64,000 bases of DNA from Herpetosiphon aurantiacus DSM 785 (GCA_000018565.1 CP000875.1:1-64000), one strand, 5' to 3'; counted from the first letter of the stretch, positions 33,570-42,958 are shown. Numbers and translations are program-made. Notes: generated by a model from the sequence alone, not told the origin.

Positions 33570-34424
33570 ATGAGCCACATTTTGCCCGCTTGGCACCGCG
33601 AATTGCGGCGCAACCAGACGCTTAATCAATGGGGCTTTCGTTGGCATTCACAACGCCGATTAAGCCGCACGCCAGCCCGTGCCGATGGCTTGATCAGCTT
33701 GGGTTCTTGCCCTTCAGTCACCACCCGCCATACCCGAGCCAGTATTTTGCTTGATCCGAGCCAACCACAGCAGCTTTGGCTGGATTTTTGTGGCGAGCCA
33801 GACGCACCACGCTTAAGCTGTGAACCAAGTTTCGACGCGCTCAGTCTGGTCTATCAACGCTATTTTCAGCGCTTCAATGGGCGGCCTCAATCCCGCGGAA
33901 TCAATCTGTTGCGTCAGGTGGTGCAATTGCGCTCCCAGCCAGCCCCGTTTGATCTGGCAACATTTTTGGGCGATGGCTATCATCAATTTCATCTGTTTTT
34001 GGGCTTGATCGATGATCAAACGATTATCGAGTTGGAAAATTCAATGGTGTTTAACCCATGGCTGAGCTTGCAGGCCTTGGCCTTGGATTCAGGCAGTGGT
34101 TGCGGCTATTCGCAATACCGCACCGCCTTCTCTGGCTCGATTTTGACCATGGAATTTAATCGTCAATTCGTAACCAAAGATGCAGCCTGTATTGCGCGAA
34201 TCGCTTATCACCCAGTACCTGTGGCCGAGCAAGCTAGCGTGCAACGCTGGCAAATGCAAAACCCCGCCAATGTTGTAGCAACCCTGCCGCAAGCTGTGCC
34301 ATTTGATGTGTTGGGGTTGTATCATCATCTCGATTGGCAATGGTGGCAAACTGCCGAACATGCGCAATCGATGGCTGCTGAAGGCGATAAGCATGCGGCG
34401 ATTGTGGTGCGTTTGTTGACTTAA
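33570..34424 (+). CDS. Hypothetical protein, 284 residues
   Basis: Not recognised. Soluble, no signal peptide or membrane helix. The N-terminus is Arg/Trp-rich (WHRELRRNQTLNQWGFRWH). The middle has aromatic strands (FLGDGYHQFHLFLGLID) and the C-terminus a HHLDWQWWQTAEHAQSM helix. AAGGAG precedes the ATG. It stands between terminators at 33522 and 34431, so it is a single-gene transcript, with its promoter presumably overlapping the mbtH terminator. Confidence 0.6.
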   Translation: MSHILPAWHRELRRNQTLNQWGFRWHSQRRLSRTPARADGLISLGSCPSVTTRHTRASILLDPSQPQQLWLDFCGEPDAPRLSCEPSFDALSLVYQRYFQRFNGRPQSRGINLLRQVVQLRSQPAPFDLATFLGDGYHQFHLFLGLIDDQTIIELENSMVFNPWLSLQALALDSGSGCGYSQYRTAFSGSILTMEFNRQFVTKDAACIARIAYHPVPVAEQASVQRWQMQNPANVVATLPQAVPFDVLGLYHHLDWQWWQTAEHAQSMAAEGDKHAAIVVRLLT

Positions 34425-34430
34425 ACCATT

Positions 34431-34464
34431 CAGCGGTCGGGAAGCAACTTCCCGACCGCTGTTT
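34431..34464. terminator. Terminator between convergent genes (hypothetical and clpC)
   Basis: 14-bp perfect stem CAGCGGTCGGGAAG / CTTCCCGACCGCTG (34431-34444 with 34448-34461), 3-nt loop, TTT on the plus side. It lies between stops at 34424 and 34479. Confidence 0.85.
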
Positions 34465-34478
34465 CGATACAAGTTTGG

Positions 34479-36947
34479 TTAGGCTGAAAGTGGCTCAACT
34501 GGCTTGCTACTGGTAATTTGCAAGCGTTCGCCTTTGTTGAAAATAATCACACCATTTTCAACATCGACTTCGACCACATCGCCAGCGCTGAATTCGCCTT
34601 TAAGCAAGGCGCGTGAGAGCGGCGTTTCGACCAAGCGTTGCAAGGTGCGGCGCAATGGACGTGCCCCATACACTGGGTTGTAGCCTTCTTGCACCAACAA
34701 TTCCTTGGCAGCGCGGGTCAGATGCAAGGTAATTTGCAACTCGCCCAAACGGCCTGCAACTTCAGAGGCCAAGATATCGATAATTCCAGTCAATTCGGCC
34801 ATTTCCAATGGCTTGAACAGAATAATTTCATCGATGCGGTTTAAGAACTCAGGTCGGAAGGTGCGTTTCATGGCATCGTCAACCCGCTTGCGCACTTCAC
34901 CCATATCAATTTTGTTCTCGCGGCGGAAGCCAATCGAGCCAGCCCGAATCTCATCAGTGCCCACATTCGAGGTCATAATGATCACGGTGTTGCGGAAATC
35001 GACGGTGCGGCCTTGAGCATCGGTCAAGCGGCCATCATCAAGCACTTGCAACAACGAATTGAAGACATCGCCATGGGCTTTTTCAATTTCATCGAACAAA
35101 ATTACTTGATATGGGCGGCGACGAATTGATTCGGTTAATTGACCGCCTTCGTCGTAGCCAACATAGCCTGGAGGTGCGCCAACCAAGCGCGAAACCGTGT
35201 GACGTTCTTGGTATTCCGACATATCGACGCGGGTCATGGCATCTTCGTCGTCGAACAAGAAGGCTGCCAAGGCTTTAGCCAATTCGGTTTTACCAACCCC
35301 AGTTGGCCCCACAAAAATGAATGAGCCAATTGGTCGGCGTGGGTCTTTGAGGCCAGATCGAGCACGGCGAATCGCATCGGCAACGGCGGTTACGGCTTCG
35401 TGTTGACCAACAACGCGAGCATGCAAACGTTCTTCCATCTCGACCAACTTGAGTTTTTCGGTTTCGAGCATACGCTGCACCGGAATCCCCGTCCAGTTGG
35501 CAACGATCGTGGCCACATCTTCTTCATCGACCACATCATCGAGCTGATTGGTTTCAAGCCATTGCTGGCGCTCAAGCTGAAATTCGCTCTCCAAGGCCAA
35601 GGCTTCGGCTTTGAGAATCGCCGCGCGTTCGTAATCGCGTTGATTGCCAGCATCTTCCTCGCCACGATGCAAATCACGAATTGCTTGTTGCTTTTCGCGC
35701 AACTCCTTGGGCATCGAATAAATATCAATTCGCAGTTTGGCCGAAGCTTCGTCGATCAAGTCGATGGCTTTATCGGGCAAGAAACGATCGTTGATATAGC
35801 GATGCGAGAGGTTGGCGGCGGCTTTCAAAGCAGCATCACTAATCGTCAAATTGTGATGTTCTTCGTAGCGACGGCGTAAACCACGCAGCATTTCGATCGT
35901 GGTTTCAACATCTGGCTCTTCAACATAGACTGGGGAGAAACGGCGTTCCAAGGCTGCATCTTTTTCGATGTGCTTGCGATATTCGTCGGTGGTAGTCGCG
36001 CCAACTGCCTGCATTTCACCGCGTGCCAAGGCTGGTTTGAGCATATTCGAGGCATCGATTGAGCCAGCCGCTGAGCCAGCCCCAACCACGGTGTGTAATT
36101 CATCGATAAAGACAATCACTTTGCCTTTGGCCGAGCGCACCTCATCCATCACTGCTTTGAGTCGTTCTTCAAACTCGCCACGGAATTTAGAGCCGGCGAC
36201 CATGCCTGCCAAATCGAGCGCCAGCACCCGCCGATTGCGCAACAACTCGGGCACATCGCCATTGGCAATGCGTTGGGCTAAGCCTTCAGCAATGGCAGTT
36301 TTACCAACGCCAGTTTCGCCTACCAACACCGGGTTATTTTTGCTGCGTCGGCTCAAAATCCGAATCACGCGGGTAATTTCGCTATCGCGGCCAACTACTG
36401 GGTCAAGCAAGCCTTGAGAGGCCAGGGCGGTTAGATCGGTGCTATATTTTTCCAGCACTTCATAACGGCTCTCGGCAGTTGGATCATCGGCGCGTTGCGA
36501 GCCACGAATCTCCATCAAAATTGAAAGCAAGCGCTCGGTGTCGATGCCAAAACTGGCCAGAATACGAGCGGAAGCACCTTCGCGTTCGCCAGCAATTGCA
36601 ATCAACAAATGCTCAGTTGAGACATATTGATCGCCCATGCGCTCAGCTTCTTGCTCGGCGCGTTTGACCAATCGTTGCGTGCGCGGCGTTACATAGACGC
36701 TTTGCTGCGGATAGCCATAGTTATAAACTTTGGGTGATTTATCAAGCTCGCGTTCGACGCGGGCAATTACTGATTCAACATTGACACTGAGGCGACCCAA
36801 AACCCGCCCGGCAATCCCATCCGATTGGCGCAACAACGCCAAGAAGATATGCTCAACATCGAGCTGCGAGTGATGCTGTTCGTGCATCAACTCTTGGGCA
36901 TGTTGAAACGCTTCTTGCGCTTTTTCGGTAAATCGTTCTAACTTCAT
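34479..36947 (-). CDS. clpC: ClpC-type AAA+ unfoldase
   Basis: 822 residues. Hexameric ATPase that unfolds proteins for the ClpP protease or for refolding. Double N-repeat domain (1-145), first AAA+ module with GETGVGKT and VIFIDELHT, a short linker containing a UVR-like coiled stretch ([15 protein letters not shown]), and second module with [10 protein letters not shown] and LFDEIEKAH. The short linker, rather than the long ClpB middle domain, and the SIGF tripeptide loop in module 2 (position of the ClpP-binding VGF loop) favour ClpC. ATG 36947 has AAAGGG upstream; the open frame extends eight codons further. Located directly downstream of dnaJ on the same strand, separated by a repeat. Confidence 0.93.
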   Translation of the reverse strand: MKLERFTEKAQEAFQHAQELMHEQHHSQLDVEHIFLALLRQSDGIAGRVLGRLSVNVESVIARVERELDKSPKVYNYGYPQQSVYVTPRTQRLVKRAEQEAERMGDQYVSTEHLLIAIAGEREGASARILASFGIDTERLLSILMEIRGSQRADDPTAESRYEVLEKYSTDLTALASQGLLDPVVGRDSEITRVIRILSRRSKNNPVLVGETGVGKTAIAEGLAQRIANGDVPELLRNRRVLALDLAGMVAGSKFRGEFEERLKAVMDEVRSAKGKVIVFIDELHTVVGAGSAAGSIDASNMLKPALARGEMQAVGATTTDEYRKHIEKDAALERRFSPVYVEEPDVETTIEMLRGLRRRYEEHHNLTISDAALKAAANLSHRYINDRFLPDKAIDLIDEASAKLRIDIYSMPKELREKQQAIRDLHRGEEDAGNQRDYERAAILKAEALALESEFQLERQQWLETNQLDDVVDEEDVATIVANWTGIPVQRMLETEKLKLVEMEERLHARVVGQHEAVTAVADAIRRARSGLKDPRRPIGSFIFVGPTGVGKTELAKALAAFLFDDEDAMTRVDMSEYQERHTVSRLVGAPPGYVGYDEGGQLTESIRRRPYQVILFDEIEKAHGDVFNSLLQVLDDGRLTDAQGRTVDFRNTVIIMTSNVGTDEIRAGSIGFRRENKIDMGEVRKRVDDAMKRTFRPEFLNRIDEIILFKPLEMAELTGIIDILASEVAGRLGELQITLHLTRAAKELLVQEGYNPVYGARPLRRTLQRLVETPLSRALLKGEFSAGDVVEVDVENGVIIFNKGERLQITSSKPVEPLSA

Positions 36948-36957
36948 ATAAAAACCC

Positions 36958-37026
36958 TTTGTCAAAATCAAAAGTCAAAAGGCAGAAGTCAAAACCCTTT
37001 TGCCTTTTGATTTTTGCCTTCTGACA
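36958..37026. repeat. Word cluster 8 between dnaJ and clpC
   Basis: AAAATCAAAAGTCAAAAGGCAG words followed by CCCTTTTGCCTTTTGATTTTTGCC, their reverse complement. The two halves can pair as a hairpin of about 25 bp inside the dnaJ-clpC transcript, between the dnaJ stop and the clpC ribosome-binding site. Confidence 0.75.
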
Positions 37027-38031
37027 TTATTCGCTGTCCCGTAGAGCCATTACCAATTCGCGCTGTTTGGGAGTCAGGCTGGTTGGTAGCACTGCCTGAA
37101 CTTTGACCAACAAATCGCCGCGAGTGTTCTGATCGCGCAGGCTGGGCACGCCCTGGCCGCGCAAACGAAACACTTTAGCATTTTGGGTCTGTTCAGGCAC
37201 CGTTAAGGTTAATTGCTTGCCATCAGGCAATGGAACTTTTATTTTGCCGCCAAGGATGAGGGTATGCCAATCGACTGCGAGATCGGTATGTAAATCGTTG
37301 CCTTTGCGCTCGAAGCGACTATCGGGCACGAGATTGACCACCAACATCAAATCGCCACGTTTGCCTTGGTCGATGCCAGGGCTGCCTTCGCCAGCAACGC
37401 GAATGCGTGAGCCTTGATCGACTCCGGCAGGAATGCGCACATTGATCGTGCGAGTGCTTGTGCCGCTCACACCAGTACCGCCACAGGTTGGGCAAATACT
37501 ACCACGGCTGGCCCCACTGCCACCACAATTGCTACACATTTCGGGTGCTTGCAATTGCAGCGTGCGTTGGGTACCACTGAGCACTTCAGCTAAAGTAACA
37601 TCAATGGCTTGCTCAACATTTTGGCCGCGTTGTGGTCGGCGATTGCCATAGACCCCGCTGGTTTGGCGGCGGCTGGCATTGCCAAACAACATTTCGAAAA
37701 AATCGGAGAACTCACCGTTGGCGAAATCGCCGCCAAAGTTGCTACCAAAACCACCTGGTTGCGAGGCGTATTGACTCCAATTAAACCCCGAACCTGTACT
37801 TTGGGCGCGTCCCCAATCGGCACCGAAGCGATCGTACTTCTCTCGCTTGTCTTTGTCCGACACTACCTCATAGGCTTCGTTGATTTCTTTAAATTTACGT
37901 TCAGCTTCAGAATCGCCGGGATTGAGGTCTGGGTGATATTGACGCGCCAATTTCCGATAGGCTTTTTTGATTTCAGCTTCGGTTGCAGTTTTTGTTACTC
38001 CAAGAATTGTGTAGTAATCCTTGTAATCCAT
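37027..38031 (-). CDS. dnaJ: DnaJ-family co-chaperone with half-size zinc finger
   Basis: 334 residues. Stimulates the DnaK ATPase and delivers substrates. J domain at 4-70 with the HPD motif (YHPDLNPGD), a Gly/Ser/Phe-rich region (about 75-115), and C-terminal substrate domains with [15 protein letters not shown]. The zinc-binding region has only two CxxCxGxG motifs (CSNCGGSG and CPTCGGTG) where classical DnaJ has four, enough for one zinc site at most. It is between DnaJ and the zinc-less CbpA type. AAGGGG precedes the ATG. A consensus promoter lies 40-70 nt upstream. clpC follows in the same direction, a stress-related pair; grpE and dnaK are not here. Confidence 0.92.
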   Translation of the reverse strand: MDYKDYYTILGVTKTATEAEIKKAYRKLARQYHPDLNPGDSEAERKFKEINEAYEVVSDKDKREKYDRFGADWGRAQSTGSGFNWSQYASQPGGFGSNFGGDFANGEFSDFFEMLFGNASRRQTSGVYGNRRPQRGQNVEQAIDVTLAEVLSGTQRTLQLQAPEMCSNCGGSGASRGSICPTCGGTGVSGTSTRTINVRIPAGVDQGSRIRVAGEGSPGIDQGKRGDLMLVVNLVPDSRFERKGNDLHTDLAVDWHTLILGGKIKVPLPDGKQLTLTVPEQTQNAKVFRLRGQGVPSLRDQNTRGDLLVKVQAVLPTSLTPKQRELVMALRDSE

Positions 38032-38069
38032 TACAACCCCTTCTAGTGCGAACTTCTGAACGTGATTTG

Positions 38070-38098
38070 ATCATACGTCGCTCACCATGGCATGTCAA
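38070..38098 (-). promoter_or_regulatory. Consensus promoter of dnaJ(-clpC)
   Basis: On the minus strand TTGACA (38098-38093), 17-bp spacer, TATGAT (38075-38070). Excellent sigma-70/SigA match 39 nt upstream of the dnaJ ATG. Confidence 0.75.
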
Positions 38099-38124
38099 GA
38101 TAATGCAACGTTAACGGCTAATTT

Positions 38125-38139
38125 CTAACATGCTGTTAG
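38125..38139. promoter_or_regulatory. Inverted repeat upstream of the dnaJ promoter
   Basis: CTAACA-TGC-TGTTAG, 27 bp upstream of the -35. It is not a CIRCE element (TTAGCACTC-N9-GAGTGCTAA). Possible activator site; function unknown. Confidence 0.35.
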
Positions 38140-38336
38140 CAGTTAGGTTCAAAAGCGCCCGCCTATCACCCACTCCAATAGTACCAAGCGGAGCAATGAT
38201 TCGTCTAGCGTTTTCAGCCTAGGATCGCTCTAGTTCTTTCGGTATAACGCACCTAGCCCCAAATAGCCATCACAAGCCCTATTTCACGCTCTAGAATAAC
38301 AGCAGTTTGATTGAACCTTGCAATGCGGGAGGCATT

Positions 38337-38798
38337 ATGGTGGCTCAATTATTTTCGCTTAGCAGTTTGTTTGTCATGCCATTTTGGTTTCTGATGGTGG
38401 TGTTGCCGTTTTGGAAATGGACTCAGCGGATTATCCAATCGCCATGGATTATTCTTGGCCCAGCGCTGATTTATGCGATTGTCTTGTTGCCAATTTTTGC
38501 CACCGTTTGGGCTGACGTGAGCAACCCAACTTTGCCTGGCGTGATTGAATTGATTGGTAATGAGAGCGGTGCCACACTCAGTTGGGTGCACTTTTTGGCC
38601 TTTGATCTCTTTGTGGCTCGCTGGATCTATTTAGATAGCCGTGAACGCAACATTTTTGCCCTAATCATCAGTCCTATCCTTGTCAGCGTACTTATGGTCG
38701 GACCCGTCGGATTTTTGATCTATATGGTCGTGCGCACGATCCACGGTCTTGTTCGTTCACCCAACCTTACAACCATTGCTCAACCTGTAACTAAATAA
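38337..38798 (+). CDS. ABA4-like (DUF4281) membrane protein
   Basis: About 153 residues with four membrane helices. The pattern matches the ABA4-like family: FWFLMVVLPFW, then HFLAFDLFVARWIYLDSRER, then GPVGFLIYMVVR. In plants ABA4 is needed for neoxanthin formation from violaxanthin; bacterial homologues are uncharacterised. A carotenoid link would fit an orange-pigmented organism but is inference. ATG 38337 has GGGAGG 4 nt upstream; GTG 38340 in the same frame has better spacing. The next membrane protein starts 10 nt downstream, so the two form an operon. Confidence 0.75.
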   Translation: MVAQLFSLSSLFVMPFWFLMVVLPFWKWTQRIIQSPWIILGPALIYAIVLLPIFATVWADVSNPTLPGVIELIGNESGATLSWVHFLAFDLFVARWIYLDSRERNIFALIISPILVSVLMVGPVGFLIYMVVRTIHGLVRSPNLTTIAQPVTK

Positions 38799-38808
38799 AG
38801 GAACAGCC

Positions 38809-39813
38809 ATGACAACGACTGCTCAATTCCCAGAGGCTCGGCGTACTACGTCGGGAGCCGGAGCTATTTTGCGCCAATTTTGGGCCACCAGCAAAGGCAT
38901 GACGATCTTTTTCCTGCTTAGTTGCTTTTTCTTGGTGCTCGCAATCGCCGGGGTGACTGTTGACCCGCGTGAGGTGCTTGGCCAACCAGTTTGGATGAAA
39001 AGCCTAAAATTTGCGGTTTCGTTTGTGGTCTATGCGCCAACCGTTTTGTGGATGTTTAGCTATGTTAAGTTGCGGCCTCGTTTGATGCGTTTTGTGATGG
39101 ATGCCTGTGCTGCTGCGCTTTCAATCGAAATTGTGTTATTTATTACCCAAGCTGTGCGCGGCCAACCAATGCACTTCAACGTCGCAACTCCCATTGATGA
39201 AACCTTATGGAGCATCATGGGCACGACGATCACAGTCTTCTATCTGATTAATATTGTTGGATTTGTGGTTTTCCTGCGCCAAAAGCCAATTGCTGATCGC
39301 GTTTTTATGCTCAGTTTGAAGTTGGGAATGGGCTTGATGCTGCTTGGCTTTGGGCTTGGCTTTTTGATGACCAACCCCAGCCCTGCCCAAATGGAAGTGT
39401 TGCAAGCTGGCGGTTCGGTTCCCGCAATTGGTGCGCATACCGTCGGCGCTGCTGATGGCGGTCGTGGCATCGCGATTTTGGGCTGGAGCAGCGAGCATGG
39501 CGATTTACGGATCGCCCACTTTGTTGGCATTCACGGGGCACAAGTGCTGGCTTTGATTGGCTGGTTGCTCTATAACGCCAAACAACGTTTCAACGATAAG
39601 CAACGTTTGGCCTTGACCTGGGGCGCAGCGGTCGCCTATCTCGGCCTCGTCGCCAGCGTGACGGTGCAAGCATTGCGTGGTCAAGCCCTGTTGCAACCTG
39701 ATGCAACCACTTGGATCTCGTGGATTGGTTTGGTAGTTGGCAGTGTGTTGTTTACGAGTGTCGTTGTAAATCAGGGGTCAGTGGCGAGGGTTCAGGGTTC
39801 AGGTAGTTTTTAA
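38809..39813 (+). CDS. Uncharacterised integral membrane protein, 334 residues
   Basis: About seven or eight membrane helices; no named family recognised. Notable are a PVWMKSLKFAVSF helix start and a conserved-looking HGDLRIAHFVGIHGAQVL stretch with several His in or near the membrane, which could bind metal or heme. AAAGGA precedes the ATG. Co-transcribed with the ABA4-like gene. The last 13 codons or so (GSVARVQGSGSF) are read from a G-rich intergenic repeat (GGGGTCAGTGGCGAGGGTTC), so the natural C-terminus probably ended earlier. Confidence 0.7.
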   Translation: MTTTAQFPEARRTTSGAGAILRQFWATSKGMTIFFLLSCFFLVLAIAGVTVDPREVLGQPVWMKSLKFAVSFVVYAPTVLWMFSYVKLRPRLMRFVMDACAAALSIEIVLFITQAVRGQPMHFNVATPIDETLWSIMGTTITVFYLINIVGFVVFLRQKPIADRVFMLSLKLGMGLMLLGFGLGFLMTNPSPAQMEVLQAGGSVPAIGAHTVGAADGGRGIAILGWSSEHGDLRIAHFVGIHGAQVLALIGWLLYNAKQRFNDKQRLALTWGAAVAYLGLVASVTVQALRGQALLQPDATTWISWIGLVVGSVLFTSVVVNQGSVARVQGSGSF

Positions 39814-40080
39814 CGCAGAGGACGAAGGGCTATGGGCTATATATAATGGTTCATTGGGTTGGTAATGATGACTATCCCTCACCCCCTAGCCCCCTCTCCC
39901 GCCCGCGAGGCGAGGGGGAATCGCGCTGACAAGCCTCCCCTCGCTCGCCGCAGTGGGAGAGGGGTCGGGGGTGAGGGGACATTGACGGTTGTTATCCTCG
40001 TAAACCATTAAAGCTATCGGAACGTTTTTGGGAAATTGCGATGATTTCAAGAGCCCAAAGCCTATAGCCTATAGCGTCAT
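39772..40080. repeat. Word cluster 9 enclosing the G/C-rich hairpin element
   Basis: G-rich words (39774-39805), TTAACGCAGAGGACGAAGG and GGGCTATGGGCTATA (39827-39842) on the left. Reverse-complement GCCCAAAGCCTATAGCCTATAGC (20 nt: GCCCAAAGCCTATAGCCTAT) at about 40053-40075 on the right, with CTATCGGAACG at 40014. The left and right G words could close a stem around the element at 39844-40010. Confidence 0.75.
39844..40010. repeat. G/C-rich hairpin element, copy 2, with terminal inverted repeats
   Basis: 167 bp bounded by TAATGGTT (39844-39851) and AACCATTA (40003-40010). Inside, CCCTCACCCCCTAGCCCCC... on the left faces GGGGTCGGGGGTGAGGGG on the right. There is no coding capacity. This is the layout of a miniature hairpin element; no target duplication is evident. 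Confidence 0.7.
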
Positions 40081-40095
40081 CTTCGTAGATCAATA

Positions 40096-40145
40096 AAAAG
40101 GCTCTTGGCTTGGTAGATATTGGCATCTACTTCAGCCAAGAGCCT
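40096..40145 (-). terminator. Rho-independent terminator of the catalase gene
   Basis: 12-bp perfect stem AGGCTCTTGGCT / AGCCAAGAGCCT (40099-40110 with 40134-40145) with an inner TAGAT/ATCTA hairpin, followed on the minus strand by five T. It lies about 75 nt past the stop. CATCCCTCATAATTCAGCCTTCATCC words lie in between. Confidence 0.85.
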
Positions 40146-40218
40146 AAGCTTTAATCCACTGCATTACAAAGGCGCTAGATTTTCATCCCTCATAATTCAG
40201 CCTTCATCCTTAATAAAA

Positions 40219-41676
40219 CTAGGCTTCGAGGCTGCTGATATCGAGGCCCAGGGCGGCGGCAACTCCGCGACCATAAGCAGGATCTGCTTTCAAGAAGTGG
40301 CCGATTTGGCGCAATTGGATAAATTCAGGCACGCCTTGCATCGCCGCTGCAATGTTGTTGAATAACTGTTGTTGTTGATCAGCATTCATCAAGCGGAACA
40401 AATTGCCTGGTTGGGTGTAATCGTCGTTGCCATCGCGATGATTGTAGCGATCGGCATCGCCGCTGATTTTGAGGGCTGGTTCAGCGTAGCGTTCGTTTTG
40501 CACCGGGCCGCCAAAGCTGTTTGGCTCGTAGTTAACCGAGCCACCACCATTACCATCGAAACGCATTTGGCCATCGCGATGATAGGTGTTGACTGGTGAA
40601 TGCGGTTTGTTGACTGGTAGTGCAGCATAATTTACGCCAATGCGATAGCGGTGGGCATCAGCATACGACATAATCCGCGCTTGCAACATCTTATCAGGCG
40701 AGAAGCCAATGCCTGGCACAATGTTTGATGGTTCAAATGCAGCTTGCTCGATTTCAGCAAAATAGTTTTCGGGGTTACGATTCAACTCCATCGTGCCAAC
40801 TTCGATCAACGGATAATCGCCGTGTGGCCATACTTTGGTCAAATCGAATGGGTTGAGGTGGTAGGTTTCAGCATCAGCTTCGGGCATCACTTGGACGCAA
40901 AGCTTCCAGCTTGGATATTCGCCGCGTTCGATTGCATCGAACAAATCGCGTTGTGAGCTTTCGCGATCAACCCCAACCACTTCGGCGGCTTCGGCATTCG
41001 TCCAGTTCTTGATGCCTTGTTGGCAGCGGAAGTGGAACTTGATCCAGAAGCGTTCGCCTTGAGCGTTGATAAAGCTATAGGTGTGGCTGCCAAAGCCATG
41101 CACAAACCGATAGCTAATTGGCAAACCGCGATCGCTGAACAAGATCGTTACTTGGTGTAAGCTTTCGGGTGAGAGCGACCAGAAATCCCACATGGCTTGG
41201 GGCGAGCGCATGTTGGTTTTGGGGTCACGCTTTTGGGTATGAATAAAATCGCTGAATTTGTAGGGATCGCGCACAAAAAAGACTGGCGTATTATTCCCGA
41301 CCAAATCCCAGTTGCCTTCATCGGTATAGAATTTGACGGCAAAACCGCGCACATCGCGTTCGGCATCGGCAGCGCCGTGCTCGCCAGCAACGGTTGAGAA
41401 GCGCAATAACATTGGAGTTTGCTTGCCAACTGCTCCAAAGATAGAAGCCTTGGTATAGGCCGTTACATCATTGGTAACGGTAAACGTCCCAAATGCCCCT
41501 GAGCCTTTGGCATGGACGACCCGTTCTGGCACCCGTTCGCGATTGAAGGTCGCCATTTTTTCCAACAGTTGATAATCTTGCATCAACAGTGGGCCACGGG
41601 GGCCAGCCGTCAACGAGTTTTGATTGTCGGCAATTGGCGCACCATGGGCGGTCGTCAGTTGTTCTTGCTCATCCAT
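40219..41676 (-). CDS. katA: Monofunctional heme catalase (small-subunit clade)
   Basis: Dismutates hydrogen peroxide in the cytoplasm. 485 residues, typical of small-subunit (clade 3-like) catalases without the C-terminal flavodoxin domain. Distal His in [12 protein letters not shown], distal Asn in [14 protein letters not shown], the [20 protein letters not shown] (20 shown) block, and the proximal heme-ligand Tyr in [17 protein letters not shown] precedes the ATG. Divergent from oxyR, with OxyR-type sites in the 180-bp spacer, so peroxide induction is likely. Own terminator. Confidence 0.96.
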   Translation of the reverse strand: MDEQEQLTTAHGAPIADNQNSLTAGPRGPLLMQDYQLLEKMATFNRERVPERVVHAKGSGAFGTFTVTNDVTAYTKASIFGAVGKQTPMLLRFSTVAGEHGAADAERDVRGFAVKFYTDEGNWDLVGNNTPVFFVRDPYKFSDFIHTQKRDPKTNMRSPQAMWDFWSLSPESLHQVTILFSDRGLPISYRFVHGFGSHTYSFINAQGERFWIKFHFRCQQGIKNWTNAEAAEVVGVDRESSQRDLFDAIERGEYPSWKLCVQVMPEADAETYHLNPFDLTKVWPHGDYPLIEVGTMELNRNPENYFAEIEQAAFEPSNIVPGIGFSPDKMLQARIMSYADAHRYRIGVNYAALPVNKPHSPVNTYHRDGQMRFDGNGGGSVNYEPNSFGGPVQNERYAEPALKISGDADRYNHRDGNDDYTQPGNLFRLMNADQQQQLFNNIAAAMQGVPEFIQLRQIGHFLKADPAYGRGVAAALGLDISSLEA

Positions 41677-41800
41677 CGAACAAATCTCCTAAGGTAAACT
41701 GAGAAAACGGGAGGATGCTCAGCGTTCTGTTGGCACAAGCTGAGCAGAGTAATCGTTACAGGCGTTGGTGTGCAGACCATGCCTACAACTATACTGTATG

Positions 41801-41858
41801 CTATTATATCCATAGTTGCAACATCTTATTAACTATACAATCTATAGGCAACAACTAT
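41801..41858. promoter_or_regulatory. OxyR-type binding sites between katA and oxyR
   Basis: The known OxyR recognition element is ATAG-N7-CTAT units repeated in 11-bp register. Here CTAT-N7-ATAG stands at 41801-41815. CTAT-N7-ATAG-N7-CTAT stands at 41833-41858, with all three tetrads spaced exactly 11 bp apart. The last CTAT overlaps the oxyR start codon, which suggests autorepression. Confidence 0.8.
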
Positions 41859-42765
41859 GGAAATTCATCAATTGCTCTATTTTGTGGCGGTCGCTGAAAC
41901 TGGTGGTTTTAGTCGGGCTGCCCAACGTTGCGCCGTTAGCCAACCTTCGCTCAGCCAACAAATTATTAAATTGGAGCATGAACTCGGTCAAGCGCTGTTT
42001 GAACGTTTGGGTCGCACGATTCGCTTAACCACCGCGGGCCAAGCACTTTTGCCGCAAGCGCAGCAATTGCTCACCCAATGGCGTTCGATCAAACAACATG
42101 TTAGTGATAGTGTCGAGCAGCACGCTTGTCGTTTGGCAATTGGAATTATTCCGACGTTGGCTCCACGCTTTTTTCCGAACGTCAGCCAAGCCTTTCAACA
42201 CCATTTTCCCCGAACAACATTAAGCATAGTTGAACATACGACGAGCCAATTATTAATTCAACTAATCGAATATAGCCTCGATTTGCTAATTGCCAGCGGG
42301 CCGATTGAGCATCCGTTGATCCAGATTGAGCCTTTATTTGATGAAGTGTTGCTGGTAGCATTACCACACGATCATCAATATGCTCAGCGTTCGGTTTTGC
42401 AATTAAATGATTTATATCACATGCCGCTGCTGGCGTTACACGATGACCATTGTTTGAGCCAACAAGTTGATGCCTTTTGCTACGAACAATATTTGGAGCC
42501 GCAAGTGGTTGGGCGAGTCACCAATTTAACCACGATTCAACGCTGTGTAGCCGCAGGCTTGGGCATGGCGTTTGTACCACAATCACTCACCCAAGCCGAG
42601 CCGCATCCCAATGTGGTCTATCGGCGTTTGCTCGATGCCCAGCCACAACGCAAGATCATCGCCGCATGGCATCATCAACGCCCACCAAGCAGCAGTGTGC
42701 TCGATTTATTGCGCACAAACCTTGGAGCAAGTCAAAAGGCAGAAGTCAAAAGGCAAAAGAGTTAA
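41857..42765 (+). CDS. oxyR: OxyR-type LysR regulator
   Basis: 302 residues, peroxide sensor. N-terminal winged helix-turn-helix (FVAVAETGGFSRAAQRCAVS, then QPSLSQQIIKLE). In the sensor domain LALHDDHCLSQQ and DAFC place cysteines at residues 199 and 208, exactly the redox pair positions of E. coli OxyR, within the same HCL..Q.....FC wording. Divergent from catalase with OxyR-like boxes between. The final dozen residues (SQKAEVKRQKS) are encoded by an AAAGTCAAAAGGCAGAAG-type intergenic repeat, so the gene end has been replaced or extended. No Shine-Dalgarno is visible because the operator occupies the site. Confidence 0.93.
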   Translation: MEIHQLLYFVAVAETGGFSRAAQRCAVSQPSLSQQIIKLEHELGQALFERLGRTIRLTTAGQALLPQAQQLLTQWRSIKQHVSDSVEQHACRLAIGIIPTLAPRFFPNVSQAFQHHFPRTTLSIVEHTTSQLLIQLIEYSLDLLIASGPIEHPLIQIEPLFDEVLLVALPHDHQYAQRSVLQLNDLYHMPLLALHDDHCLSQQVDAFCYEQYLEPQVVGRVTNLTTIQRCVAAGLGMAFVPQSLTQAEPHPNVVYRRLLDAQPQRKIIAAWHHQRPPSSSVLDLLRTNLGASQKAEVKRQKS

Positions 42766-42955
42766 AGGGTGAGAGGGGTCAGGGGCTAGGGGTCAGGAGT
42801 AAGCATAGAACAGAGTGAATGCTGTGGCGGGTTGGAAATAGCAAAAGAATAATTCGTGCAATCCGTGCAATCTGTGGCTAAATATACCCTTCGCGTGCTT
42901 CGCGGTTTCAACCCTTCGTGTCCTTCGTGTCCTTCGTGGATCAATCAAGGAGCCG
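42729..42955. repeat. Intergenic word cluster 10 (after oxyR)
   Basis: GTCAAAAGGCAGAAGTCAAA words begin inside oxyR (42730). GAGGGGTCAGGGGCTAGGGG (about 42773-42796), AGCATAGAACAGAG, AATTCGTGCAATCCGTGCAA (about 42851) and CTTCGTGTCCTTCGTGTCCT (about 42915-42940) follow, up to the ribosome-binding site of the next gene. Confidence 0.8.
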
Positions 42956-42958
42956 TTT

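Larger units (their letters stand above)
38032..38336. other. Divergent intergenic region dnaJ / ABA4-like gene
   Basis: 305 nt. It contains the dnaJ promoter and the inverted repeat given separately. None of the intergenic word families occurs here and I see no gene or structured RNA in the rest. Confidence 0.6.

Noticed and set aside
38032-38336. CIRCE/HrcA operator upstream of dnaJ
   Set aside because: The inverted repeat present (CTAACA-TGC-TGTTAG) does not match TTAGCACTC-N9-GAGTGCTAA.
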